Assembly (NCBI GenBank): GCA_018399495.1
Contig: JAGYOG010000005.1
Location: forward strand, 1-64,000
Direction: 5' to 3'
DNA: 64,000 nt
From: Sphaerochaeta sp.
Lineage (GTDB): Bacteria; Spirochaetota; Spirochaetia; Sphaerochaetales; Sphaerochaetaceae
Below the pieces are notes generated by a model that saw only the letters and a program-made list of their open reading frames with translations, was not told the origin of the DNA and did not search any database. Of the stretch, positions 49,580 to 60,117 are shown one piece after another; position 1 is the first letter of the stretch; each line of letters opens with the position of its first letter. The position numbers and the translations under genes are program-made.

Positions 49580-50965
49580 ATGGCGTCGAATAGCATGCTG
49601 GGGCGCGTTCCACCTCAGAACGAAGAGGCTGAACGCGCAGTACTTGGGGCAATCTTGCTCAATGAGAAGGTCCTTGTAGAAGTGACCGATTTTTTGAGCA
49701 AGGATGATTTCTACAAAGTTGCCCACCAGCAATTGTTCGATGCCATCCTTTCCTTTAGACAGGAGAGTACTGAAGCACTGGATTTGATTACCCTTAGTTC
49801 TTATTTGAAGCGTAAAAATCAAGTTGATCAGTGTGGAGGGCTCTCCTATATTTCCACGCTCACCAGCGACGTACCTACCACGACGAACGCTGCTTACTAT
49901 GCAAAGATTCTTAAGGCATTGAGTCAGCGACGCAAACTCTTATTGTTTGCATCGAAACTCAAGGATAATGCCTTCGATGAATCACAGGAGATCCAACAGG
50001 TCATTGACGAGGGAGAGCAGACCCTCTCCAAGTTGAATAATGAGACTGCAGGTAGTGATGCATATCACTCCATCAAGGATCTGATTACCCAGACCATCAG
50101 TGACATTGAGTACCGTAGCACACATGGAACAAAGAATGGGCTGGACAGTGGGTATACTTCGCTGGATTCCATTACTGGTGGGTTTAAAAATCAAGAACTC
50201 GTTATCGTAGGGGCCCGACCTTCGATTGGAAAAACAGCATTTGCCCTTTCCGTTACACTGAACATGATTACCAGGATGAAATACCGTGTTGGTTTCTTTT
50301 CCTTGGAAATGAGTGCTGCAAGTTTGATGGAACGCTTGCTTACCGGGCACAGTCGCGTTGATTTTTCTCACATCCGTAAAGCCACCTTGAAAAACAGTGA
50401 GATGAGCGCAATTGTCGATGCATCTGGTTTGCTTTATGAAGCTGAGCTTTATATTCAAGACACGCCTAATATGAAGCTTATGGAGCTTCGGGCGCAGGCA
50501 CGAAGAATGAAATTGGAGCATGATGTCCAGATTATTTTTGTTGATTATATTGGCTTGATTGATGCACAGGCAGATGCTCGTATCCCACGACATGAGCAGA
50601 TTTCCATCATCAGCAGAAATCTGAAACAGCTTGCCCGTGAGCTTGATATTCCTATTGTTTGCTTAAGTCAGGTTGGTCGTCAGGCAGATGGGGTAGAGCC
50701 GAAGCTTAGTGACTTGAGAGAGAGTGGATCCATTGAACAAGATGCTGACGTAGTCATCCTTCTTCACCGTGAGGTAGGCAAAAACCGTACTGATAGTGAG
50801 GAAGAACGACAGAAGAACAACATCCAGGAGACGAAAGTCATCATGGCCAAAAACCGAAATGGTGAGACAGGAATATTCTCGCTTGCCTTTGTAAGCAATA
50901 TCGTTCGTTTTGAAGAGATGGAGTTCAGCCACAAGTATGTGGCCGGCAACAATCCTAATGCCTAA
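49580..50965 (+). CDS. dnaB: Replicative DNA helicase
   Basis: GRVPPQNEEAERAVLGAILLNE, LVIVGARPSIGKTAFALSV, FSLEMSAASLMERLL, SDLRESGSIEQDADVVILLHRE. Confidence 0.95.
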   Translation: MASNSMLGRVPPQNEEAERAVLGAILLNEKVLVEVTDFLSKDDFYKVAHQQLFDAILSFRQESTEALDLITLSSYLKRKNQVDQCGGLSYISTLTSDVPTTTNAAYYAKILKALSQRRKLLLFASKLKDNAFDESQEIQQVIDEGEQTLSKLNNETAGSDAYHSIKDLITQTISDIEYRSTHGTKNGLDSGYTSLDSITGGFKNQELVIVGARPSIGKTAFALSVTLNMITRMKYRVGFFSLEMSAASLMERLLTGHSRVDFSHIRKATLKNSEMSAIVDASGLLYEAELYIQDTPNMKLMELRAQARRMKLEHDVQIIFVDYIGLIDAQADARIPRHEQISIISRNLKQLARELDIPIVCLSQVGRQADGVEPKLSDLRESGSIEQDADVVILLHREVGKNRTDSEEERQKNNIQETKVIMAKNRNGETGIFSLAFVSNIVRFEEMEFSHKYVAGNNPNA

Positions 50966-52346
50966 GCGACAGGAAGTGTCTCACATCGGCAAGTGTTAGT
51001 ACCAAAAACAATACAATGACAAACACGACTCCCATAAGTTGGAGATAATAGTATGTTCTTGGTTGTATCTGTTTTCCGGTAATCCATTCAAATGTAGCAA
51101 TTAAGATCTGTCCACCATCAAATGCAGGAATTGGAAGTAGGTTGACCACTGCCAGGGAGATGGAAACTACTCCCATGAGATAGAGCAATCCTCGAATACC
51201 ACTGGTTGCATTATTCTCAAACCCAAGCGTAGTGATGTCCCCGATCATAAGCGCCGAGCGAGCCATGCCGGTAACTTCTGATCGGATGTCTGCATCTTTT
51301 CTTGAAACAAGGCTACGCAGAGAATTGATGGTTTCTTGAGCAATACTCCATCCCTTACGTATCCCGCTTAAGAGACTGAACTGTTCATCCTGTCCATCTT
51401 TTGTTTCGACCATCAGTGAGAAGCCGAGCACTATGGTTCCTATCTCATTGCGATTGGGCATGAAGCGCAATTTCCGCTTTTCCTTGTTTGCACGCTCGAC
51501 AGTAAAGGAAATCTCTCCCTCTGCATGAGCATCCAGGATGGCAAGGAGGTCGAGCTGGTTCATGACAGGAATTCCTCCCACATTGGTAATCACATCCCCC
51601 TCTTTTAATCCTTGCTGGTAAGCAGGGCTACCATATCGTACGGATCCAACTTCCAGCTTCTGGATTGGCGTTAATCCATAGCGGAACCCTCCGGCAGGGG
51701 TAGGCTCGCCCTGCACTTGGATGTTAGAGGATTCATCGTCACGTAAGATGGTGAAATTCTCGATACCCCGGCTTACTGCGAGCTGTTCTTCCAGATCCTG
51801 CCAGTCAGCAACAGGATTTCCTTCAAGAGCAAGAATACGGTCTCCTTTTCTCATCCCTGCCTCATAGGCGGGACTCCCTTGGTTGTTGAACAGGGAAGGA
51901 TACTCTGCAGTTGTCGCAACGACCGCTTCGGTGGTGATGACTTGTGTTGGTAGGCTGGCAAGAATGGCGTACAAAAAGGCTGCAAAGAGGAGATTGGCTA
52001 TCGGGCCACTGAGATAGGTGAGGATTCTTCTTGCAGGATGCGCTGAAAACAGTGATCCTTCCTCAGTATGGGTGAATTGCTTCTGTTTATGGATGAGTGC
52101 TTGGCTCAGATCATCAGAGCCCTTGAGTCGGCAATATCCTCCCAACGGAAAAAGGCTTATCCGATATTCGGTGCCTTTGTGATGGGTTGAAAGCAGCTTG
52201 GGACCAAGACCGAATGAGAATACCTCAACATCGATTCCATGTAACTTTGCAGTTACCAGATGTCCGATTTCATGTATGACCACTACGATGGTGATTCCCA
52301 CCAATCCTATGAGATACTTCACCAGGATGGCAGCTATTCCGCTCAT
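50955..52346 (-). CDS. rseP: Site-2 protease RseP/RasP-type zinc metalloprotease with PDZ domains
   Basis: VVIHEIGHLVTAKLHGIDVEVFSFGLGP, NLLPIPAFDGGQIL. Confidence 0.92.
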   Translation of the reverse strand: MSGIAAILVKYLIGLVGITIVVVIHEIGHLVTAKLHGIDVEVFSFGLGPKLLSTHHKGTEYRISLFPLGGYCRLKGSDDLSQALIHKQKQFTHTEEGSLFSAHPARRILTYLSGPIANLLFAAFLYAILASLPTQVITTEAVVATTAEYPSLFNNQGSPAYEAGMRKGDRILALEGNPVADWQDLEEQLAVSRGIENFTILRDDESSNIQVQGEPTPAGGFRYGLTPIQKLEVGSVRYGSPAYQQGLKEGDVITNVGGIPVMNQLDLLAILDAHAEGEISFTVERANKEKRKLRFMPNRNEIGTIVLGFSLMVETKDGQDEQFSLLSGIRKGWSIAQETINSLRSLVSRKDADIRSEVTGMARSALMIGDITTLGFENNATSGIRGLLYLMGVVSISLAVVNLLPIPAFDGGQILIATFEWITGKQIQPRTYYYLQLMGVVFVIVLFLVLTLADVRHFLSLRH

Positions 52347-53458
52347 AGGTAACTTCTTGCAATATTCCGAGCCCGTTTGTCAAGGGCGAGAGTCTCTTCA
52401 AGACTTCCCACCGTCTCATTCCAAGGGTGTTCCAAGGTCCTCTGGACAACCTCTATCATCTTGGGATATGAGATGGTCTTCCTGAGAAAGGCATGTACTG
52501 CAATCTCATCGGCTGCATTGAAGGCAAGGGCACTGGATCCTCCCCGTTGTAAGATGGAGAACGCCAAACCAAGAATTGGAAATCGCTCATAGTCGGGCTT
52601 ATAGAAATTGAGAGAGAGATTGCTGAAATCCAAGGGAGAAACCAGCGATGAGTGGCCTTCTCCCAGCGCATTTATGATTGGGAGAGTCATGTCAGGGTTG
52701 CCCATCTGCGCATACACAGCTCCATCAGTGGTACGGACCATGGAGTGTACAATAGATTGGGGGTGAATAACCACTTCAATTTGGTCTGCCCCAACATTGA
52801 AAAGGTATGAGGCTTCGATCACCTCAAGAGCCTTGTTTGCCAAGGTTGCACTGTCGATAGTAATCTTCCTTCCCATGTTCCACGTGGGGTGGGCAAGCGC
52901 CTTTTCCACGGTAATTGCGGTGAAATTTTCTTTAGCCAATGTTCTGAATGGTCCACCACTTGCGGTAAGGATCAAGCTCGAAACAGAATCAGGATCTCGT
53001 CCTTTCAGCAGTTCCCAGATTGCAGAGTGTTCACTGTCCACCGGGATGATGGATGCGCCATGCTGTCTTGCAACATCGAAAAGATAGGATCCTGCACACA
53101 CGACGCTTTCCTTGTTGGCAAGGGCAAGATTAAACCCGCATTTGAGAGCAGCGAGGGAGGCTTTCAGTCCCTCAAAACCGGCAATGGCGTTCAGTACAAT
53201 ATCTGCTTCAAGGGATTGCAGCATCTCCTCAAGGCCATCGAAGCCTGCAAAGGTTTTTACCCCTTCGATTTCAGTCAGGGAAGAGCCGGTAGTGCAGATG
53301 GCTTCTGCCTTGAACTCACGGGCAAGGGAGAGTAATTCCTTTGATCGGGTATTGCTGGAAAGACCCACCACCTGGAAGGGGAGGGCCTTGTTGCGGATTG
53401 CCTGGAGTGTCGTGGTACCGATGCTGCCGGTACAGCCAAGAATTATTATTCGTTTCAT
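52343..53458 (-). CDS. dxr: 1-deoxy-D-xylulose 5-phosphate reductoisomerase
   Basis: IIILGCTGSIGTTTLQAI, NKESVVCAGSYLF, PVDSEHSAIWELL, HPTWNMGRKITIDSATLANKALEVIEA. Confidence 0.95.
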   Translation of the reverse strand: MKRIIILGCTGSIGTTTLQAIRNKALPFQVVGLSSNTRSKELLSLAREFKAEAICTTGSSLTEIEGVKTFAGFDGLEEMLQSLEADIVLNAIAGFEGLKASLAALKCGFNLALANKESVVCAGSYLFDVARQHGASIIPVDSEHSAIWELLKGRDPDSVSSLILTASGGPFRTLAKENFTAITVEKALAHPTWNMGRKITIDSATLANKALEVIEASYLFNVGADQIEVVIHPQSIVHSMVRTTDGAVYAQMGNPDMTLPIINALGEGHSSLVSPLDFSNLSLNFYKPDYERFPILGLAFSILQRGGSSALAFNAADEIAVHAFLRKTISYPKMIEVVQRTLEHPWNETVGSLEETLALDKRARNIARSYL

Positions 53459-53462
53459 ACCA

Positions 53463-54302
53463 TTAGAAGAGCGTAAGCAACAGCCAGTAAATTGGGGCAC
53501 TGGCGAGCATGGAGTCGATGGAGTCTAGCAGTCCTCCACGGCCTGGGATGAGGAATCCACTATCCTTGACCTCTGCAGAACGTTTGAATGCGCTCTCGAT
53601 CAAGTCTCCTATATTTGCAGCAGATGAGGTGGCTAGACCAAGCACAACTGCCATCCAGATGGAAATGTCTTCTTTGATACCGGGTACAAACAGGCAGTAC
53701 AGTACCGCAAGTGCTACAGCACTTAGAGTTCCTCCAATGAACCCTGCAAGGCTCTTGTTCGGACTAACCTTGATGATACCCTTGTTTTTCCTTCCCATGG
53801 ACATGCCGAAGACGAAAGCGAAAATATCATTTCCGAAGACAAGCAGGAAGAACAGAATCAGGGATGCAGGGGGGTGTGGCAGTGTAAGAATTCGTTGGAT
53901 GAACGTGATGAGTAGTCCAGGGTATAGGATAAGCAGGCTCTCGCCGCCAATCCTGGAGAGGGATTTTGAAAAGTTATCCCTGTCTCCATACCGTAGTTCA
54001 GTACTGAAGAAAAAAAGTGCCAGTAATACCACTGTAAGGTCAACCAGCGGGAGATTTGGTGCGAGGGCAATTTCAATCCACTGAGCGAGAGGAAGCAACC
54101 CTATAGCCCAAGGAGAAATATGCAGGGTAGTCTCTTCTGCCTTTTCGTATAATCCCTTCAGTTCTTTTGCTCCATAGGTTGCAGTCAACACTGCAAGAAG
54201 TGAGAGCACAAGATAGGAGTAATGGGGTAACAAGAAAATGATGATAAAAAGCGTTGGAAGGGTTATTACTGTTGTGATAACCCGCTTTCCCATTGATGTC
54301 AT
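53463..54302 (-). CDS. cdsA: Phosphatidate cytidylyltransferase
   Basis: VFGNDIFAFVFGMSMGRKNKG, SPNKSLAGFIGG, IGDLIESAFKRSAEVKDSGFLIPGRGGLLDSIDS. Confidence 0.93.
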   Translation of the reverse strand: MTSMGKRVITTVITLPTLFIIIFLLPHYSYLVLSLLAVLTATYGAKELKGLYEKAEETTLHISPWAIGLLPLAQWIEIALAPNLPLVDLTVVLLALFFFSTELRYGDRDNFSKSLSRIGGESLLILYPGLLITFIQRILTLPHPPASLILFFLLVFGNDIFAFVFGMSMGRKNKGIIKVSPNKSLAGFIGGTLSAVALAVLYCLFVPGIKEDISIWMAVVLGLATSSAANIGDLIESAFKRSAEVKDSGFLIPGRGGLLDSIDSMLASAPIYWLLLTLF

Positions 54303-54997
54303 TGTACCCCCCCAAATTTTCTGACCCGCTTTCCGTAGTCTTTACAGATTCTTTGGATGTCTTCTGCATCCCAATCAGGCCACAATTTTTCATAGAATGC
54401 AAGTTCAGCGTAAGCACTATCCCAGAGCAAGAAATTGCTCAAGCGTTTTTCGTTTGCACTTCTCACTATCATATCGACTGGGGGGATGTGAGGCAAGTCC
54501 AAATTGCTGGCAAGCGTTTCCTCTGTAATCGTCTGGCTAGGCTGTTTCACCATGAACTGGTTGACAGCACGACAAATCTCATCTCGTCCACCATAATTGA
54601 GCGCTATGATTGCTGTAATTGTGGTATTGTTGCTTGTTTCTTGAACAGTGGTATCCACTGCCTGCTGCACTTGTGCAGGAAGTCCGCTGAGATCGCCTCT
54701 TACCAGAATACGGATCCCATGACGGTTATAATATCCAATCTCTCCATGGAGTTTGGAAACGAAGAGATGCATCAGATAAGAAACTTCTTGCTCGCTTCGT
54801 TTCCAGTTCTCCGTAGAGAATGCATAGAACGTGACAAACCCGATGCCCTGATTGGAAGCCTCACGGATAACCCGTTTGACTGCCTTCAAACCTTCCAAAT
54901 GTCCAGCAGTGCGGGGGAGTGAGCGTTTTTGCGCCCAACGTCCATTACCATCCATAATGATGCCCAGATGGACAGGGACAACAGGTTTTCTCTCCAT
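54299..54997 (-). CDS. uppS: Undecaprenyl diphosphate synthase
   Basis: VHLGIIMDGNGRWAQKRSLPRTAGHLEGLKAVKRVIR, YAFSTENWKRSEQEV. Confidence 0.95.
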   Translation of the reverse strand: MERKPVVPVHLGIIMDGNGRWAQKRSLPRTAGHLEGLKAVKRVIREASNQGIGFVTFYAFSTENWKRSEQEVSYLMHLFVSKLHGEIGYYNRHGIRILVRGDLSGLPAQVQQAVDTTVQETSNNTTITAIIALNYGGRDEICRAVNQFMVKQPSQTITEETLASNLDLPHIPPVDMIVRSANEKRLSNFLLWDSAYAELAFYEKLWPDWDAEDIQRICKDYGKRVRKFGGVQ

Positions 54998-55000
54998 AGT

Positions 55001-55567
55001 CTAGATCTCCATGATTTCCTTCTCCTTCTCATCGGAGAGGGAGGTGATCTGTTCGACATGAGAGTCTGTCATTTTCTGGATTTTACTTTCACCATCCTTA
55101 AGTTTGTCCTCGCTGATATCACCACTCTTTTGTAGTTTCTTCAGCTCATCCATTGCTTCTCGCCTGATGTTGCGGATAGCAACCTTGCTCTGCTCAGCAG
55201 TAGCTTTGGCATTCTTTACCAGTTGCTTGCGTCTCTCCTCGTTCAATGGGGGAAAATTAAGTCTGATCAATTTTCCATCATTGTTCGGGGGAAGACCAAG
55301 ATCACTCTTGAGAATTGCCTTTTCAATTGCTCCGAGAACACTCTTATCCCAAGGCTGGATAACAATTGTTCTTGCCTCAGGGATACTGATGGTTGCGACT
55401 TGGTTGAGTGGGGTTTCTGCTCCATAATAGTCTACTCGAATCTTTTCCAACAGAGAAGCTGAAGCCCGACCAGTGCGCAGACCGGCAAAATCTCTTGAGA
55501 GGCTCTCAAGACTTTTTTGCATTTTACTTTCACATGTGTCCAATACCTGTTGCATACTCATCTCCAA
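55001..55567 (-). CDS. frr: Ribosome recycling factor
   Basis: LRTGRASASLLEKIRVDYYGAETPLNQVATISIPEARTIVIQPWDK. Confidence 0.95.
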   Translation of the reverse strand: MEMSMQQVLDTCESKMQKSLESLSRDFAGLRTGRASASLLEKIRVDYYGAETPLNQVATISIPEARTIVIQPWDKSVLGAIEKAILKSDLGLPPNNDGKLIRLNFPPLNEERRKQLVKNAKATAEQSKVAIRNIRREAMDELKKLQKSGDISEDKLKDGESKIQKMTDSHVEQITSLSDEKEKEIMEI

Positions 55568-55616
55568 TAAAACGACCGCTCACAGATTGTGAGCGGTTCA
55601 TATCAATCGATTATGC

Positions 55617-56468
55617 TCACACGCTGCAGGAAGCAGCACCAGCGCGCATGAATACATACTTAACAATTTCCAAAGAAGCGCCAAATGCTTTGCCCACTTC
55701 TTTTGCCTTCTTCTCTACAGACATTGAGTCGTCCTTTACAAACGGTTGCTGTAGGAAGCAGATCTCACTGAGGTGTTTATTCAGCTTGCCTTTGATGATT
55801 CCTTCAACAACCTTTGCAGGCTTGCCAAGCTTTTCAGCCTGTGCAGCGAAGATTTCAGTTTGTTCCTTGATATACGTCTTATCAACAGCTTCAGTATTGA
55901 GATAGGTAGGAGTAAACGCAGCGACATGCAATGCACAGTCGTTGGCAAACTCTTTAACCGTTTCGTTTTCGAAAATCTTCTTGTCGTCAGATTTAAGAAC
56001 AACGAGGACAGCAAGAGCACCATTGCCATGGACATAGCTGCTGGCGAACTCATTGTCACCAATATCAAACATTTGGATTTGCTTGAGAGCCATGTTTTCC
56101 TTGATAATGGTAATCAAGTCCGTGACCATGCCTTCCAGCTCTTCGTTGACTTTCCTGTAGCCTTTCTCAAGCGATACAGCACAGATGTTATCTCCGAGCT
56201 CTGCAAATTGATCATTGCTGGCAACAAAGTCTGTTTCACAGGAAAGTTCAGCCATGACAACCTTGTCTTTCTTGATTTTTACGAACACACGACCGTTGTT
56301 GGTTGCGCGGTCCTGGCGCTTTGCCACGGCAGCCAAACCCATCTCTTTGAGAATTTTTTCAGCTGCAGCGAAATCGCCATCCGCCTGGGTTAGTGCCTTC
56401 TTGCAATCCATCATACCTGCGCCAGTAATATCGCGCAGTTTCTTTACTACTTCAGCGGTAATTGCCAT
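55617..56468 (-). CDS. tsf: Elongation factor Ts
   Basis: VKKLRDITGAGMMDCKKALTQADGDFAAAEKILKEMGLAA; ELSCETDFVASNDQF. Confidence 0.95.
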   Translation of the reverse strand: MAITAEVVKKLRDITGAGMMDCKKALTQADGDFAAAEKILKEMGLAAVAKRQDRATNNGRVFVKIKKDKVVMAELSCETDFVASNDQFAELGDNICAVSLEKGYRKVNEELEGMVTDLITIIKENMALKQIQMFDIGDNEFASSYVHGNGALAVLVVLKSDDKKIFENETVKEFANDCALHVAAFTPTYLNTEAVDKTYIKEQTEIFAAQAEKLGKPAKVVEGIIKGKLNKHLSEICFLQQPFVKDDSMSVEKKAKEVGKAFGASLEIVKYVFMRAGAASCSV

Positions 56469-56478
56469 GCTTCACTCC

Positions 56479-57414
56479 TTAGTCTTTATACAGGGTTTCT
56501 TCGTCAACGAGGAGATCTACAGTTTCTGTTTCTTCCTCTGTTGCTGCTACTTCTTCTATCTCTACGTTCTCTTTCTCTTCGAAGTTAGAAAATTCAGCAC
56601 CCTCTTCAGTGGAGAAGACAATCTCTTCAGTCTCTTCTGCCTTTTCTTCGGTCTTTACTACCTTTTCTTCCTCATCATCGTTGCCAAGGGCTTCGATAAT
56701 CTGGATTCCAGCCTCATTGTCAGCATCGACAACTGCATTGGCGATAATCTCAACAAATAGATTGATGGCACGAATGGCGTCATCATTACCAGGAATAGGA
56801 TATGTGATATCAGTGGGGTCACAATTGGTGTCAACGACAGCAATAACAGGGATGCCTAGGCGCTTGGCCTCAACAACTGCAATAGCTTCCTTCTTGGTAT
56901 CGATGATGAACAGGGCTCCTGGGAGCTCCTTCATATCCTTGATACCGCCAAGGTTCTTTTCAAGTTTAGTCTTCTGCTTGGTGAGCAGAGAAACTTCTTT
57001 TTTGGTAAGAGAATCAAATGTACCATCAATTTCCATCTTCTCAATCTTCTTGAGTGTTGCAATGGACTTCTTGATAGTAGTGAAGTTGGTCAGCATTCCA
57101 CCAAGCCAACGGTTGTTGATATAAGGCATACCACAACGCTTTGCTTCAGCTTCAATAGCTTGCTGAGCTTGTTTCTTGGTGCCTACAAACAGAATAGGCT
57201 TGCCCTGCTTAACAATTGCACGTACAGCGTCATATGCTTCGACGATGCAAACGGAAGTTTTCTGCAGGTCAATGATGTGAATGCCGTTTCTCTGGCTGAA
57301 AATGAAACGGGCCATCTTGGGGTTCCACCGTTTTGTCTGGTGGCCGAAATGTACGCCTGACTCAAGCAGGCTCTTCATGGTTACTACGGACATAATCCTC
57401 CTGTCTGACAACAC
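56479..57414 (-). CDS. rpsB: Ribosomal protein uS2
   Basis: [43 protein letters not shown]; acidic C-terminal extension; start may be internal Met. Confidence 0.95.
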   Translation of the reverse strand: MLSDRRIMSVVTMKSLLESGVHFGHQTKRWNPKMARFIFSQRNGIHIIDLQKTSVCIVEAYDAVRAIVKQGKPILFVGTKKQAQQAIEAEAKRCGMPYINNRWLGGMLTNFTTIKKSIATLKKIEKMEIDGTFDSLTKKEVSLLTKQKTKLEKNLGGIKDMKELPGALFIIDTKKEAIAVVEAKRLGIPVIAVVDTNCDPTDITYPIPGNDDAIRAINLFVEIIANAVVDADNEAGIQIIEALGNDDEEEKVVKTEEKAEETEEIVFSTEEGAEFSNFEEKENVEIEEVAATEEETETVDLLVDEETLYKD

Positions 57415-57489
57415 AGACGACCTATAGGTCGTTACTTGTGCGTCACCCTTCTACTATTACTCACCACTAGGGTGGAGATTCCTCTGTCA

Positions 57490-58077
57490 CTATACGAACA
57501 AAGGTGCAACCAGTATTTCAGAAATTTGTGACAATGGCAAGCCTATGACGATAGCTTCATCACCCTCAATTTTTTCAACCAGACTTCTACCAGCTCCCTG
57601 GAGGCGATAGGATCCGGCAGCCCCCATCCACTCTTCGGTATCAAGATAGGTGGTAATGCGTTCAGGTCCAAGCTTTTTAAATGAGACTAACGCAACATCC
57701 GACCCGCTGTATACTTTGTCTTGGTACCACAGTGCCCAACCTGAGTGTACCTCATGTTTTTTTCCATCGAACTGGGATAGCTGTACAAAAGCTTTCTCTC
57801 GGTTTTGTGGTTTTCCAATCAAAGAACCTTGGAACGAAATCATGGTATCACAACTGAGAACAGGAATCTCATAGTGTGGATACTCCCTTTGATAGGATGC
57901 AAGTTTTCTTTTTGCGAGAATCTCAGTGGCTTTCGCTGGATTTGTTTCGTTATGGGTTTCATCACAACCGGTTTTATGTATCTTCACGGTTACTCCCAGC
58001 GACTCGAGTAACGCCCTACGTGCTACTGATCCACTTGCCAGTATCATAGACGGTATTAGTGTAGCAAAATCAGCCAA
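57490..58077 (-). CDS. Maf-like nucleotide pyrophosphatase
   Basis: MILASGSVARRALLESLGV, VLSCDTMISFQGSLIGKPQN, WMGAAGSYRLQGAG. Confidence 0.88.
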   Translation of the reverse strand: MADFATLIPSMILASGSVARRALLESLGVTVKIHKTGCDETHNETNPAKATEILAKRKLASYQREYPHYEIPVLSCDTMISFQGSLIGKPQNREKAFVQLSQFDGKKHEVHSGWALWYQDKVYSGSDVALVSFKKLGPERITTYLDTEEWMGAAGSYRLQGAGRSLVEKIEGDEAIVIGLPLSQISEILVAPLFV

Positions 58078-60097
58078 TTTCTACCTCCAATTCCTCTATT
58101 TCTTCACTCAGCTCAAGCCAAGCATGTTCCTCAGCATGCAACTGCTCGCTGAGTGTTTCTTTCTTCTTTACCAGGCTGGTGATGGTTATTGCGTCGCTGT
58201 AATTCTCCTCTTTTGCCATTTCCTCTTCTACCAAGGCAATTGACGCTTCCAGTTTTTCATGGTTTTGCAAGAGGTTTTCACTCTGGCGTTGCAGTGTTCC
58301 CAACCGATTCCTCATTCTGTTTGCTTCTTTGTATGAGCGGGCTTGTTTACTTTCAGTCTGCACGGAAGCGGTATTCTGTTTCTCTACCTTTTCCTTTTGT
58401 TCCAACTTGTATGAAAAGTAGGAGTAATCACCTTCAAAGAGCTCGGGAGGATTGTCAGTCGTAAGGTAGAGTATCTTAGTGGCAATGTGTTCGATGAAAT
58501 ATGCATCGTGACTGACAAAAATCATGGTTCCATCATATTGCTTGAGAGCCTCAAGCAACATTTCTTTTGCATTGATGTCCAAATGGTTGGTTGGTTCATC
58601 AAGGATCAATAGATTAACCGGATGCAAGAGAATCTTAAGGAGTGCCAAGCGGCTCCGTTCTCCTCCACTCAACACTGAGACTGACTTGAATACATCATCG
58701 CCACTGAACAGGAAAGACCCCAGATAGGTGCGAAGCTTGGGAAGGTCGTTTGTTGCTGCAATACTGGAGACTTCCTCCAACACAGTATTTTTGGGATTGA
58801 GTGTCTTTTCAGTGTCCTGTGCGAAGTATCCAACACTTACCCCGCTTCCCATTCGAATTGTTCCCTCGTATTCACCATCTTGTCCACTGAGCATTCTCAG
58901 CAGCGTGGACTTGCCGGCACCATTCTTTCCGGTAACAACGATACGTTCCCCTTTGTTGGCAAGAAATGAGAAGTCATCAAGAATGACCTGCTGGCCATAG
59001 CGTTTTTTCAGATGGTCAATGATGATCACATCATTGCCGCTATGCGGAGCAGGAGGGAAGGAGAAAGAAAGTTGCTTCAAATGGGAAGGGACTTCCACCA
59101 ATTCAAGTTTTTCCAACATCTTGATCCTACTCTGGACCTGTTTGCTTTTGGTGGCCTTGTAACGAAACTTTTCAATGAACTGCTCAGTCTTCTGCAGCTG
59201 GTCTTGTTGCAGCTTATAGGCAGCCTCCAGCTGTTTTATCTCCAGTTCGCGTTGTTTGATATATGCACTGTAGTTGCCGCTATAGCGTTTGAGTGTCCCA
59301 TTAAACAGTTCATAGACTTCGTTGACCGTCTCATCGAGAAAACCCTGGTCATGGCTGACGATCATCAAACCGCCTTCGTAGACTTTCAGGTAGTTCTTCA
59401 GCCAATATATGGCCTCAATATCTAGGTAGTTCGTCGGTTCATCCAGCAACATGATTCCGGGATTCTCGACGAGAATCTTTGCAAGGGCGATACGCATCTG
59501 CCACCCCCCTGAGAACTCACTGCAAAGACGATTCATGTCTGCCATGGTGAATCCGAGACCGAGCAAAACCTGTTCAATGGTTTGCTTGCGTGAGAAATAC
59601 CCCTGGGTCAATAGGTACTCCTGTATTTCGGAAAGGCGGTGCAGAAGTGGTTCGGTGGAAACTGTGGGGTCACTCTCAGCAAGCTGGCTTTCGATTGTCT
59701 GTTGTTCCCGGCTCAGTTCCTGAAACCGAGAGAAGGCTTTCTCTACTTCTTGGTAGACCGTTCCTGCGTTGAATACGATATCACTTTGGGGAAGGTAGGA
59801 GATTCGTAGGTTCTTGGAAGTTGATACCTGCAGGTCATCAGCACTCATATGAGCGCTGATCACCTTAAGCAGCGTTGACTTGCCGCTTCCATTTCCTCCT
59901 GCCAGTGCACTCCTACTTTGTTCACTCAGGGTGAAGGAGACATCCTTGAGGATATCCCTGTCCCCAAAAGCAAGGTGTACACGTTGGACTTGTAAGGTTG
60001 CCACACTCTCTCTCCTTATACTGAAACGGGTGTTGAAAAGCCCGGTGTTTGACGGTATGATTACCTTAACACAAGCATGTGTTCGGTGACAATCCAC
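58070..60097 (-). CDS. ABC-F family ATPase (true start probably internal, near 60004)
   Basis: Two ABC domains: [95 protein letters not shown]. Confidence 0.92.
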   Translation of the reverse strand: MDCHRTHACVKVIIPSNTGLFNTRFSIRRESVATLQVQRVHLAFGDRDILKDVSFTLSEQSRSALAGGNGSGKSTLLKVISAHMSADDLQVSTSKNLRISYLPQSDIVFNAGTVYQEVEKAFSRFQELSREQQTIESQLAESDPTVSTEPLLHRLSEIQEYLLTQGYFSRKQTIEQVLLGLGFTMADMNRLCSEFSGGWQMRIALAKILVENPGIMLLDEPTNYLDIEAIYWLKNYLKVYEGGLMIVSHDQGFLDETVNEVYELFNGTLKRYSGNYSAYIKQRELEIKQLEAAYKLQQDQLQKTEQFIEKFRYKATKSKQVQSRIKMLEKLELVEVPSHLKQLSFSFPPAPHSGNDVIIIDHLKKRYGQQVILDDFSFLANKGERIVVTGKNGAGKSTLLRMLSGQDGEYEGTIRMGSGVSVGYFAQDTEKTLNPKNTVLEEVSSIAATNDLPKLRTYLGSFLFSGDDVFKSVSVLSGGERSRLALLKILLHPVNLLILDEPTNHLDINAKEMLLEALKQYDGTMIFVSHDAYFIEHIATKILYLTTDNPPELFEGDYSYFSYKLEQKEKVEKQNTASVQTESKQARSYKEANRMRNRLGTLQRQSENLLQNHEKLEASIALVEEEMAKEENYSDAITITSLVKKKETLSEQLHAEEHAWLELSEEIEELEVEIG

Positions 60098-60117
60098 CAG
60101 AATTCAGGAGGTTTATA

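Noticed and set aside
49087-49822. Large minus-strand ORFs rich in FFSYLG / SSATLA / LLQLPW over the bL9 tail
   Set aside because: They are antisense translations of the 18-bp rplI repeat, which keeps several frames open; no independent coding evidence
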